Below, piece by piece: positions 7,648 to 14,482 of a stretch of 15,346 nt of DNA. Numbering within the stretch: position 1 is the stretch's first letter; each line of letters begins with the position of its first letter. The translations under genes and the position numbers were made by a program. The notes beneath the pieces are model-generated. The model saw nothing but the letters and a program-made list of their open reading frames with translations. It was not told the origin of the DNA and did not search any database. The stretch comes from Chloroflexota bacterium (lineage in GTDB: Bacteria; Chloroflexota; Dehalococcoidia; GIF9; AB-539-J10), in NCBI GenBank assembly GCA_015222295.1, contig JADFUZ010000053.1, positions 1-15,346 on the forward strand, read 5' to 3'.

Positions 7648-8706
7648 ATGAATCTCAAATCACAGCCCTTGGTCAGCTTCGTGACCCCGGTTTACAACGC
7701 TGAAGACTACCTGGCCGAGTGCATTGAAAGTGTGTTGGCTCAAACATATGAAAATTGGGAGTACGTGGTCGTTAACAACCGCAGCACAGACCGCTCACTA
7801 GAGATTGCGCAACACTATGCTCAACAGGATAGTCGAATTCGCATCCATAACAACGATGAGTTTTTGAATCAGTTCCAGAATTGGAACCATGCTATGCGCC
7901 AAATCTCCCCCGAAAGCCAATATTGCAAAGTGGTGCACGCCGATGATTGGTTATTCCCCGAGTGCCTGGCCCGAATGGTAGAAGTCGCTGAAGCGCATCC
8001 ATCGGTTGGCATCGTTAGCGCTTACCGCCTTGATGAAAACCGGGTAGACCCGGATGGATTACCATATCCAAGCACTGTCATACCAGGGCGGGAGATCTGC
8101 CGGTTGAGACTGCTTGGCGGTCCATTTGTATTTGGATCACCAACTTCTCTGCTCATACGTTCTGACATCATCCGCAGCCGTGAAACATTTTACGATGAGT
8201 CTATCATTCACACTGATGCGGAAGTGTGTTTTAACATCCTACAGGACTATGATTTTGGGTTTGTACACCAGGTTCTTACGTTTACCCGCAGGCACAACGA
8301 GTCAGTGACATCGCTCACTAACAGGTTCCATACTCGCCGCCTGGCCAATTTCACCATCTTCCTGAGATATGGTCCCGCGTATCTGAGTGAAGAGGAGTAT
8401 GAGAAGCGCTTAGAGCGGGTGATAGAGAATTACCATAGGTTTCTGGTGAGGAGCGTTTTCGAACTGAAGGAAAGAGAGTTTTGGAATTACCACAGAAATG
8501 AGCTTAGAAAGCTGGGGTACCCTCTGAGTGCGGCCAGGCTGGTCAAAGGTTTATTCTTAGAACTGTTGGACTTTAGAGAGGCCACCAGGAGCGTGAGGTG
8601 CGCTATAGAGAAGAAGAAGCAAGAAACGTCTCAAGATGTCCAGAAGTTAGACACTGTTCTCAGCTCAATATATACAAAGGAAAACAGCGATGGGAATAGC
8701 TGTTGA
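7648..8706 (+). CDS. Glycosyltransferase family 2 (GT-A fold)
   Basis: Predicted inverting glycosyltransferase, 352 residues. The N-terminal GT-A start is LVSFVTPVYNAEDYLAECIESVL in character (residues 8-30). The nucleotide-binding segment VVVNNRSTDRS (40-50) has Asn-Asn in place of the more common Asp-Asp or Asn-Asp. The metal-binding DXD equivalent is HADD at 97-100. A probable catalytic Asp lies in IHTDAEVCFN near residue 190. The last 100 residues are helical and charged, with no clear membrane segment, so the enzyme is probably cytoplasmic or peripheral. ATG at 7648 was chosen because GGGGAG at 7634-7639 is 8 bp upstream. An in-frame GTG at 7618 has no such site. It probably adds one sugar of the repeat unit; the linkage is unknown. 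Confidence 0.92.
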   Translation: MNLKSQPLVSFVTPVYNAEDYLAECIESVLAQTYENWEYVVVNNRSTDRSLEIAQHYAQQDSRIRIHNNDEFLNQFQNWNHAMRQISPESQYCKVVHADDWLFPECLARMVEVAEAHPSVGIVSAYRLDENRVDPDGLPYPSTVIPGREICRLRLLGGPFVFGSPTSLLIRSDIIRSRETFYDESIIHTDAEVCFNILQDYDFGFVHQVLTFTRRHNESVTSLTNRFHTRRLANFTIFLRYGPAYLSEEEYEKRLERVIENYHRFLVRSVFELKEREFWNYHRNELRKLGYPLSAARLVKGLFLELLDFREATRSVRCAIEKKKQETSQDVQKLDTVLSSIYTKENSDGNSC

Positions 8707-8771
8707 ACAGGTAGCAGAAAAGGATTCTCTAACAAGATCTGGCTTAATCAAGGTTTGAAAGGTTGGAAAAC

Positions 8772-10643
8772 ATGTCTGGAATCGCCGTTATTTATGATCC
8801 TTCAAACAGAAAGGAAGGAAGCGAGGGACTCATCCCACGTATGTGTCGGGCCTTGCAACGCTCAGATCGAGAAGGACCAGTGGAATGGTATGGTGGTCCC
8901 AGCTTTGGCATGGGACGTTGTCGGCCGGTTTTGGTTAACCGAGCATCCCAGCCAGCCTGGAATGAAGAGAAAACCATTTGTGCCTTTTTTCACGGTGAAC
9001 TGTTCGGTCATAAAGGCCTCAGGCGATCTATGGAGCGAAAGGGCCATCAGTTTTCCGATGACAGTCATGCCGAATTCGTGGTCCATCTGTACGAAGACAG
9101 GGGTGATACGTTTATTCACGAATTGAACGGTAGTTTTGCCCTGGCGGTGTGGGACAACCGCCGGCAAAGGTTAATCATCGCCAATGATCGTTATGGTCTG
9201 TGCCCTCTTTACACAGCCCTATCTGGTGGCAAATACTTGTGGGCCTCATCGCCTAAAGGTATTCTGGCAGATACCACCTTCCCCAGGCGAATTAATCTGG
9301 TGGGTATGGCCGACTTTTTATGCCTGGGTTTTCCCCAAGGCAACGATACGATGTTTGATGGCATTGATGAACTACCGCCTGCAAGCCTGGTGGTTTGCCA
9401 GGAAGGTCAAGTTCATCGCCAGCAGCACTGGGATTTATCATGGCAGGAAGAGGAGACGGGGATTTCAGCCGATGATTACCTGGATGAGTTGATCCCTCTG
9501 TTGAGACAGGCGGCTGAACGCCGACAAACGGGCGAATTAAGTGCGGGGCTTCTGTTGAGCGGTGGTCTCGACTCCCGCGTCGTTCTAAGCGTGCTAAGAA
9601 AGGATACCATTAGAACTTTTACCTTTGGCACCCCATATTGTGATGACGTTAAATATGCACGTCAGGCCGCGCGAGCGGCCAACGTTCCTCACGTTGCGCT
9701 TGAAATCAAACCAGACTACCTTGAAACCTTTGTCTGGACTGGCATTGAGCGCACGGAAGACCTTATCAATTGCTATCAGTTTCACGGCATCAGTATCTAT
9801 GACGAAATTGCCTTGCAGGTAAATGCCCTGATCACCGGGTCTGCAGGCGAAAATGTTTTTGGTGACTTCAACAAAGATCCACAGGGCGACTTTTGGGGAG
9901 ATGAGTTTTCAGTTGATCGTCGGTATGACTCACAAAGCATCACAACGGATGAGGAACTGGAACAGTTGATGAGGCCAGTTTACTTTCAACAGATGAATGG
10001 TTTAGCCAGATCGCGGTTTCATAGAGACTACGAAAAATACCCATCCAGGTATGTATCTCACAAGCATGACTATTGGAGCATCAAGCAACTGCAAAGACGC
10101 CGTTCCAATCGCTTGTCCAGTTTGTTTTCTGATAGTCTGGTATTTCGGCCTTTCTTCTATGACAACGATGTGGTGGACTTTGCCCAAACGATTCCACCCT
10201 CATTACGATGGGGAGAAAATGCGCTTTACAGGCAAGTTGTTCTACTCGTAGCACCTGAGCTGGCCGAAATCCCAGCTACGACAGCCTATGGCTTACCTCT
10301 TAACACTACCTATAAGCAAATGGCTCGACGCAAAAGGCGACGTAACGTGTTGGAGCGGTGGCGTCGCAGGTTAAGAAAAATCAGCATAGGGTTGATCCCG
10401 CCTATGGGAACCAGGTTTTTCGTGGACTACAATAGATGGTTAAGACGAGAATTACGAGGTTGGGCAGAGTCGATACTATTGGATCCCCAAACCTTGAACA
10501 GAGACTACTGGAATGCACCCGCTATTACTCAACTTTGGGAAGATCATTTACGGGGTAATAGGAATCTGGCTCAAGCACTCACCGCGCTAATTACCTTTGA
10601 GCTTTGGCACAGAATGTATCTAGATGGGCTGGATGTTGCGTAA
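8772..10643 (+). CDS. Asparagine-synthetase-like ATP-dependent amide ligase with degenerate glutaminase domain
   Basis: Two-domain protein of 623 residues in the AsnB family. The N-terminal class II glutamine-amidotransferase fold (about 1-190) starts MSGIAVIY, so the invariant nucleophile Cys2 is Ser. The glutamine-binding motif NGEIYN is HGELFG (74-79), and the usual SD(T/C)E is SHAE (98-101). The C-terminal synthetase domain keeps the PPi-loop SGGLDS (263-268), but the later GEGSDE-type motif reads GSAGEN (356-361). Ammonia-dependent or other amide or amidine ligation is therefore more likely than ordinary asparagine synthesis. In surface-glycan loci AsnB relatives often amidate uronic acids; that function here is inference. 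A strongly basic stretch at 518-536 may contact membrane or nucleic acid. ATG at 8772 follows AAAGG (8758-8762) at 9 bp; an in-frame TTG at 8763 is less likely. Confidence 0.88.
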   Translation: MSGIAVIYDPSNRKEGSEGLIPRMCRALQRSDREGPVEWYGGPSFGMGRCRPVLVNRASQPAWNEEKTICAFFHGELFGHKGLRRSMERKGHQFSDDSHAEFVVHLYEDRGDTFIHELNGSFALAVWDNRRQRLIIANDRYGLCPLYTALSGGKYLWASSPKGILADTTFPRRINLVGMADFLCLGFPQGNDTMFDGIDELPPASLVVCQEGQVHRQQHWDLSWQEEETGISADDYLDELIPLLRQAAERRQTGELSAGLLLSGGLDSRVVLSVLRKDTIRTFTFGTPYCDDVKYARQAARAANVPHVALEIKPDYLETFVWTGIERTEDLINCYQFHGISIYDEIALQVNALITGSAGENVFGDFNKDPQGDFWGDEFSVDRRYDSQSITTDEELEQLMRPVYFQQMNGLARSRFHRDYEKYPSRYVSHKHDYWSIKQLQRRRSNRLSSLFSDSLVFRPFFYDNDVVDFAQTIPPSLRWGENALYRQVVLLVAPELAEIPATTAYGLPLNTTYKQMARRKRRRNVLERWRRRLRKISIGLIPPMGTRFFVDYNRWLRRELRGWAESILLDPQTLNRDYWNAPAITQLWEDHLRGNRNLAQALTALITFELWHRMYLDGLDVA

Positions 10644-10655
10644 TGGAGGCTTAAC

Positions 10656-10754
10656 GTGACCCGTGGACTCGAGAGCGAATATGGTACTTCCTGGGATGCC
10701 TTTAATGACGATGGTCAGTTAGAAGGGGTTTTACTTGCCATTTGGCACCAGTAG
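10656..10754 (+). CDS. Possible 32-residue small protein, or remnant of a lost gene
   Basis: A GTG codon at 10656 is preceded by GGAGG (10645-10649) with 6 bp spacing, the strongest ribosome binding site in this part of the window. The 32-codon frame is acidic (Glu6, Glu8, Asp14, Asp18, Asp19, Glu23) and ends in LLAIWHQ before TAG at 10752. It fits neither the upstream nor the downstream protein. After the stop the same frame runs only about 11 codons to another stop. Either this is a genuine small protein or leader, or it is the 5' stub of a gene otherwise deleted from the 186-bp gap. No family is recognised. Confidence 0.3.
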   Translation: MTRGLESEYGTSWDAFNDDGQLEGVLLAIWHQ

Positions 10755-10829
10755 CTCAGGGCGCTATTCGCAGGTCCGGGTGAGCCATAACCACAGTGAG
10801 TGTTGGAGAGACTTGGTCGATGAGTTCTG

Positions 10830-11591
10830 ATGTCAGCGTCAGATAAAGAATACCGCAATATATGGGTGGAGAGAGTGTCCCGCTGGCGTCGTCTGCCACA
10901 GGACTTTGGTAAATGGTGGTGGTGGATGTGGCTGAACATGCAACTCTCCCACCTACCACATTTGGGCCGCCTATTTACCTGGTTGGCCAGTTTGCCTTTG
11001 GGGCCCTATAGAGGGAAGTGGCCATTAGCTCGTATAACTTCCAAGTCCTACATCTCCCCTAGAGCTCAAATTGGCTGCCCTGACCTGCACGTTAGCCCAC
11101 GCTGCTTCATTGACGACTTTGTAACTATTGCCAGTGGTACCGAGGGCGGCAGCGTTATTCTGGATGAAGAAGTTTACATCTATCGGGGGACTATTGTCGA
11201 GGTCAATCGGGGGGCAAAAGTAACCATCGGGAAAGACACCCACATCCAGGCTAATTGCATCTTGAATGGCCTTTTGGGTGATTTACGGATTGGGCGCAAC
11301 GTGATGATCGCTCCTCACTGTGGCTTTTTCTCCTATCAACACAAGGTTGACGATTTGAGCCAGCCTATGTGTAAGCAAGAACTCATCAGCAAAGGTGACA
11401 TAGTGATTGAAGACGACGTCTGGCTAGGAATGGGTGTAAAAGTCATGGACGGGGTGCGCATAGGTCGGGGCGCTGTCGTTGGCGCGGGTGCGGTTGTGAC
11501 CCAAGATATTCCACCCTATGGCGTCGCCGTAGGTGTACCAGCACGCATTATTCGTAAGAGAGACGTGGAGAAACCTCAAGATGTCGCTTGA
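10830..11591 (+). CDS. Left-handed beta-helix (hexapeptide repeat) acyltransferase
   Basis: Predicted O- or N-acyltransferase of 253 residues, probably using acetyl-CoA or another acyl-CoA on a sugar. The first 65 residues are an unusual basic and tryptophan-rich leader (KWWWWMW at 28-34) that could bind the membrane surface. Hexapeptide-repeat turns then run from about 66 to 240: ISPRAQIG, VTIGKDTHI, LRIGRNVMI, IVIEDDVWLGMGVKVM, VRIGRGAVVGAGAVV. His171 (QHKVDD) fits the catalytic His of galactoside and maltose acetyltransferase relatives, and the family ending GVPARIIRKR is present. The start is weakly supported: GGAGAG at 10805-10810 is 19 bp before ATG 10830. That site is better placed for an 8-codon minicistron (ATG 10820, TAA 10844), which overlaps this start and might couple translation. 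The 3' end overlaps the next gene by 11 bp. Confidence 0.87.
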   Translation: MSASDKEYRNIWVERVSRWRRLPQDFGKWWWWMWLNMQLSHLPHLGRLFTWLASLPLGPYRGKWPLARITSKSYISPRAQIGCPDLHVSPRCFIDDFVTIASGTEGGSVILDEEVYIYRGTIVEVNRGAKVTIGKDTHIQANCILNGLLGDLRIGRNVMIAPHCGFFSYQHKVDDLSQPMCKQELISKGDIVIEDDVWLGMGVKVMDGVRIGRGAVVGAGAVVTQDIPPYGVAVGVPARIIRKRDVEKPQDVA

Positions 11592-14187
11592 AACCAGGGG
11601 TCGGAATAGTAAGATGAAAAACACTCACCAGATAGCGGCACTTTGCATCAGCTTGCTCCTCGGTCTGAGTCTGTTGCTCCTGAATCTGAGCCTACCGCGC
11701 ATTGTCAGGGGCTCCGGGGCAGCCCCGGCTCCCATTCGCCCTGGTGGGCAGCCATGTAGCGATGAGGAATACTTTTACCTCGATATCTCACCCAACGTCT
11801 TGGTGCAGGGTGACAATCTCATTGGAATTACCAACGATGCCCTGGCCGGTGACAATTGGACCGCAGCCAACGTCAGACCCCAAGTGTTTGGCGATGTCGC
11901 AGTTGTGCAGTCGCATGGGCCTGATAACACTGGGCAAATCGGCGCAGCAGATGTGACTGCCGCGGTGCCTACTACGCTCACTTTTACGTTTACTAATTCC
12001 TACGATGGGTCGAGTCAGGAAGCTATAGCCCAAATTCCTGATGGCTATGACGACAACATCCCCACACCTCTATTGATCTTTGCCCATGGCCGAACGAGCA
12101 TCATGGAATGGGGCATAACCTATTTTGGCGACGCGGCTAACGACAAGGGCTGGCTACTGGCCTCACCAGAGATGCACGGTAGCTGGCCAATTCCTCAGGA
12201 GTGCTTTGAATTTCCCAACGACTGTGATTACGATGACAAAGTGCTGGCCGGGACCACGGGCCCCGGCGACCGCCCGAGACCCGGCGCATATGCCCATGCG
12301 TCCCTGGAGAGCCAGTACGATGTCATTGGTACTGTGAATTACATGGTCAATGAGTACAACGTGAAGCCCGACCAGATCTACCTGGTAGGTTACTCGATGG
12401 GCGGCCAGATCGCCACAGTAGTGGCTGCCAAATTCCCCCACCTCTTCGCCGCTGTTTTTGATAACAAAGGTATTACCGATATGGAACAGTGGTATTGGGA
12501 GAGGGTTTCTTCTTATACAAGGCGCACGCTCGAAAAAGAATGTCATATTGATGGAGTCCGTAAAACACCTTCGGAGAACCCCTTTTGCTATGAACGCCGC
12601 ACGAGCGTCAATTTCGCCAGCAACTACATTCACGTACCGATCTCGATGACCCACAGCGTCAGCGATACGCTTGTGCCCATCACTCATTCCTTTAATTTAC
12701 GCGATGCCATTAACATCTACGGCCCTGACCAACCGGCCTCCGTTTTTGAGGATACTGTCGTTGGGCCTACATGCAATGATGGTGGCGATTACCACTGCTA
12801 CGAACCTGATCCAATGGCGGTACTGAACTTCTTGGAGCGGTTTACTCTAAACAACAATCCAACTCACATCAACATCACCACCGACGAGTCCAAATCCTAT
12901 CATTGGCTGAACATCGCCCAGGCGGGCAGTGAGCATTGGTCGCAGGTGGAAGCCGCTTATTATCCGTTCAGCACCACCGTTACGGCCACTATTTCAGATA
13001 CTGAACCACTGACAGTAGGCTTTAACCTGGGTTCGATGCCCATAATGGGAATTATCGAACAACCCGGCATGGGGCTGCCAGCGACGACTTATCTGGTCAA
13101 AGGAGATAGCAACAACTACTTACACAATTACATGTCCGGTTATCTTACCACGACTTTGCTCACTACGGGCCAGTTTACCTTGACGATTTCCGCTATTGAA
13201 GCAGAGGTTTCAGCCAGCCCGGAGATGGTATCGGGTTGGCAAACCGCGACTTCGACGATCACGGCCGTGGCACAAGATCACCTGAGCAACCCCGTCCCCA
13301 ACGGCACAATCATCCAGTTCTCCACCACGGAGGGAACCTTTGCCAATGAGAGTTCAACGTACACAACAACCGTCACGGGAGGTCAAGTCACTACTACGTT
13401 GACTCTAGCGGCTGCTGCGGCTGATCTGGCGGAGATAACGGCCATGGTCGAGAGTATCACTGGCTCTACGTCGGTTAATATCATTCATCCAGTTCTGGAC
13501 GTGGCGGTTACGGCGAACCAGACGACAGTCTACAGTGGGCAGGCCGTCACCTATACCTACCAGATCACAAACACCGGCGATGTAACGCTGACCAGTGTGA
13601 TCCTGACAGATGACAATGGTACGCCGGTGGACAGCGGTGACGATATCACTGTCTGTGAAAACATCACCCTGACGGCAGGAGCCACAACAAGTTGTAGCCG
13701 CAGCGCAACACTGACACAAACTGCAACCAACACAGCCACCATCACCGGGCAAGACCCGCTGGGCCACGATGTGACCCGCAGTGATGCGGCCACTGTCAAC
13801 GCCATCTCGCCAGCCATAGGAGTGACAGTCACGCCGGATCAGGCGACAATCCGCAGCGGGCAGGCCGTCACTTATGCCTACCAGATCACAAACACCGGCG
13901 ATACGACGCTGACCGGTATAATACTGGTAGATGACAATAGTACGCCGGTGGACAGCAGTGACGATATCATCGTCTGCGAGAGCATCACGCTGGCGGCAGG
14001 AGCCACAGCAAGTTGTATCCGCAGCATAACGCTAACACAAACTACAACCAACACAGTCACCGTCACCGGGTTAGACCCGCTGGGCAACGATGTGAGCCGC
14101 AGTGACTCGGCCACCGTCAGTGTGATTTCTCCGACGCTGGATGTAAAGATCTATGTTCCTATTGTCACGAGGAATAAGATTCCATAA
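11581..14187 (+). CDS. Secreted alpha/beta-hydrolase (esterase/depolymerase-like) with Ig-like domain and two DUF11/DUF7507-like repeats
   Basis: Large exported protein of 868 residues. A signal sequence with a leucine-rich core lies at about residues 17-37, followed by a Pro/Ala/Gly-rich mature start. A beta-rich region (about 45-150) precedes an alpha/beta-hydrolase domain (about 150-445). The probable triad is Ser272 in GYSMGG, Asp362 in SDTLVP and His441 in SYHWL; the oxyanion loop is FAHGR with His169. This most resembles feruloyl-esterase or PHB-depolymerase-like hydrolases. An Ig-like (Big_1-type) domain covers about 540-638, and two 107-residue repeats cover 641-747 and 748-854. The tail IYVPIVTRNKIP resembles C-termini I recall from Chloroflexota secreted proteins. 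ATG 11581 was chosen for GGAG at 11567-11570, 10 bp upstream. ATG 11614 would give a more classical signal peptide and remains possible. Overlap with the acyltransferase gene suggests linked expression and perhaps action on the same acylated glycan. Confidence 0.85.
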   Translation: MSLETRGRNSKMKNTHQIAALCISLLLGLSLLLLNLSLPRIVRGSGAAPAPIRPGGQPCSDEEYFYLDISPNVLVQGDNLIGITNDALAGDNWTAANVRPQVFGDVAVVQSHGPDNTGQIGAADVTAAVPTTLTFTFTNSYDGSSQEAIAQIPDGYDDNIPTPLLIFAHGRTSIMEWGITYFGDAANDKGWLLASPEMHGSWPIPQECFEFPNDCDYDDKVLAGTTGPGDRPRPGAYAHASLESQYDVIGTVNYMVNEYNVKPDQIYLVGYSMGGQIATVVAAKFPHLFAAVFDNKGITDMEQWYWERVSSYTRRTLEKECHIDGVRKTPSENPFCYERRTSVNFASNYIHVPISMTHSVSDTLVPITHSFNLRDAINIYGPDQPASVFEDTVVGPTCNDGGDYHCYEPDPMAVLNFLERFTLNNNPTHINITTDESKSYHWLNIAQAGSEHWSQVEAAYYPFSTTVTATISDTEPLTVGFNLGSMPIMGIIEQPGMGLPATTYLVKGDSNNYLHNYMSGYLTTTLLTTGQFTLTISAIEAEVSASPEMVSGWQTATSTITAVAQDHLSNPVPNGTIIQFSTTEGTFANESSTYTTTVTGGQVTTTLTLAAAAADLAEITAMVESITGSTSVNIIHPVLDVAVTANQTTVYSGQAVTYTYQITNTGDVTLTSVILTDDNGTPVDSGDDITVCENITLTAGATTSCSRSATLTQTATNTATITGQDPLGHDVTRSDAATVNAISPAIGVTVTPDQATIRSGQAVTYAYQITNTGDTTLTGIILVDDNSTPVDSSDDIIVCESITLAAGATASCIRSITLTQTTTNTVTVTGLDPLGNDVSRSDSATVSVISPTLDVKIYVPIVTRNKIP
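13501..14142 (+). repeat. Tandem pair of 321-bp in-frame repeats
   Basis: Two adjacent copies, 13501-13821 and 13822-14142, each encode one 107-residue DUF11/DUF7507-like beta-sandwich. Identical words recur exactly 321 bp apart, for example GGGCAGGCCGTCAC at 13537 and 13858. Shared protein blocks are SGQAVTY, YQITNTGD, TPVDS, C-E-x-ITL, AGAT and DPLG-x-DV. The DNA-level similarity indicates recent duplication with some drift. Each copy has two Cys residues (in VCE and SC) that could form a disulphide. Confidence 0.85.
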
Positions 14188-14289
14188 CGAGATCAATCCC
14201 TGGCAGTCGAATCTTGACTCGTTCGTGAAGAATGTGCGCCCTCAAGGAGTTCAGGGGGCAGTGGACTTTAGTAAATGTCTAATATTTCT

Positions 14290-14304
14290 TTGACTGTATG
14301 TCAA
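14290..14304. promoter_or_regulatory. Operator-like perfect inverted repeat over the -35 element
   Basis: TTGAC-tgtat-GTCAA is a perfect 5-bp inverted repeat with a 5-bp spacer, and it contains the putative -35 box. The position is suitable for a dimeric repressor or an activator. The arms are short, so chance occurrence is possible. Confidence 0.3.
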
Positions 14305-14321
14305 CAGAAGTGTGCTATGAT
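14290..14321 (+). promoter_or_regulatory. Putative sigma70-type promoter for the Wzz-like gene
   Basis: TTGACT (14290-14295) matches the -35 consensus at five of six positions. TATGAT (14316-14321) with TG at 14313-14314 forms an extended -10. The spacer is 20 bp, longer than the ideal 17, which an extended -10 can tolerate. The upstream side is AT-rich (14269-14289). The predicted start near 14328 would give a leader of about 155 nt. This is the only good promoter-like pair I find between genes in the window. Confidence 0.42.
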
Positions 14322-14327
14322 GATAAT

Positions 14328-14411
14328 ATGACTCGGTTGAGCAAAGTTACTCAGGAAGCAGTCATTGGCCGGACCGGATGTCCGTGCCGGTGTGCTTGGG
14401 CGCAGGAGTAG
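14328..14411 (+). CDS. Possible leaderless 27-residue leader peptide
   Basis: ATG at 14328 lies 7 bp after the putative -10 box, so it would be at or next to the 5' end of the transcript. No Shine-Dalgarno precedes it, which fits a leaderless start. The frame runs 27 codons to TAG at 14409 and contains a cysteine-rich GCPCRCAW. Its 3' half runs through the first hairpin and one arm of the second stem of the leader RNA, so ribosome movement would alter folding. It may be only a chance ORF. Confidence 0.2.
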   Translation: MTRLSKVTQEAVIGRTGCPCRCAWAQE

Positions 14412-14446
14412 CATCGGTCCCTTCGGTTGGTCGTGCAAGCACCGGC
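14367..14446 (+). ncRNA. Structured 5' leader upstream of the Wzz-like gene (possible cis-regulatory RNA)
   Basis: Hand folding shows three elements. Hairpin 1: CGGAC (14370-14374) with GTCCG (14380-14384), extended by GGC (14367-14369) with GCC (14386-14388) around one bulged T. Long stem: GCCGGTG (14386-14392) with CACCGGC (14440-14446), continued by CTTG (14395-14398) with CAAG (14436-14439) after a 2-nt bulge. Inner hairpin: CGGTC (14415-14419) with GGTCG (14429-14433), whose loop contains TTCG. Hairpin 1 and the long stem compete for 14386-14388. TCCCTT (14418-14423) can also pair with AAGGGG (14467-14472) of the ribosome binding site. It matches no riboswitch class I can recognise, including both c-di-GMP classes. 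Confidence 0.35.
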
Positions 14447-14482
14447 TGAAGTAGCCACATGGAACAAAGGGGTGATAAAGAT

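Noticed and set aside
12163..12687. 174-codon reverse-strand ORF inside the hydrolase gene
   Set aside because: It lies antisense to well-supported hydrolase domain coding with the catalytic Ser and Asp and has no recognisable domain of its own.
13557..14114. Two similar reverse-strand ORFs across the 321-bp repeats
   Set aside because: They are mirror products of the tandem repeat; the forward frame is the continuous one with signal peptide and domains.
14238..14259. Hairpin GCCCTC/GGGGGC with a 10-nt loop, 50 bp after the hydrolase stop, as a rho-independent terminator
   Set aside because: The stem is only 6 bp with a G-T pair and no T-run follows, so it does not meet the usual terminator form.
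14328..14482. c-di-GMP (GEMM-I or class II) riboswitch
   Set aside because: Expected because of the downstream polysaccharide gene, but the GEMM core with its GNRA loop and GGGACGCAAAGC-type segment is absent, as is the class II core.
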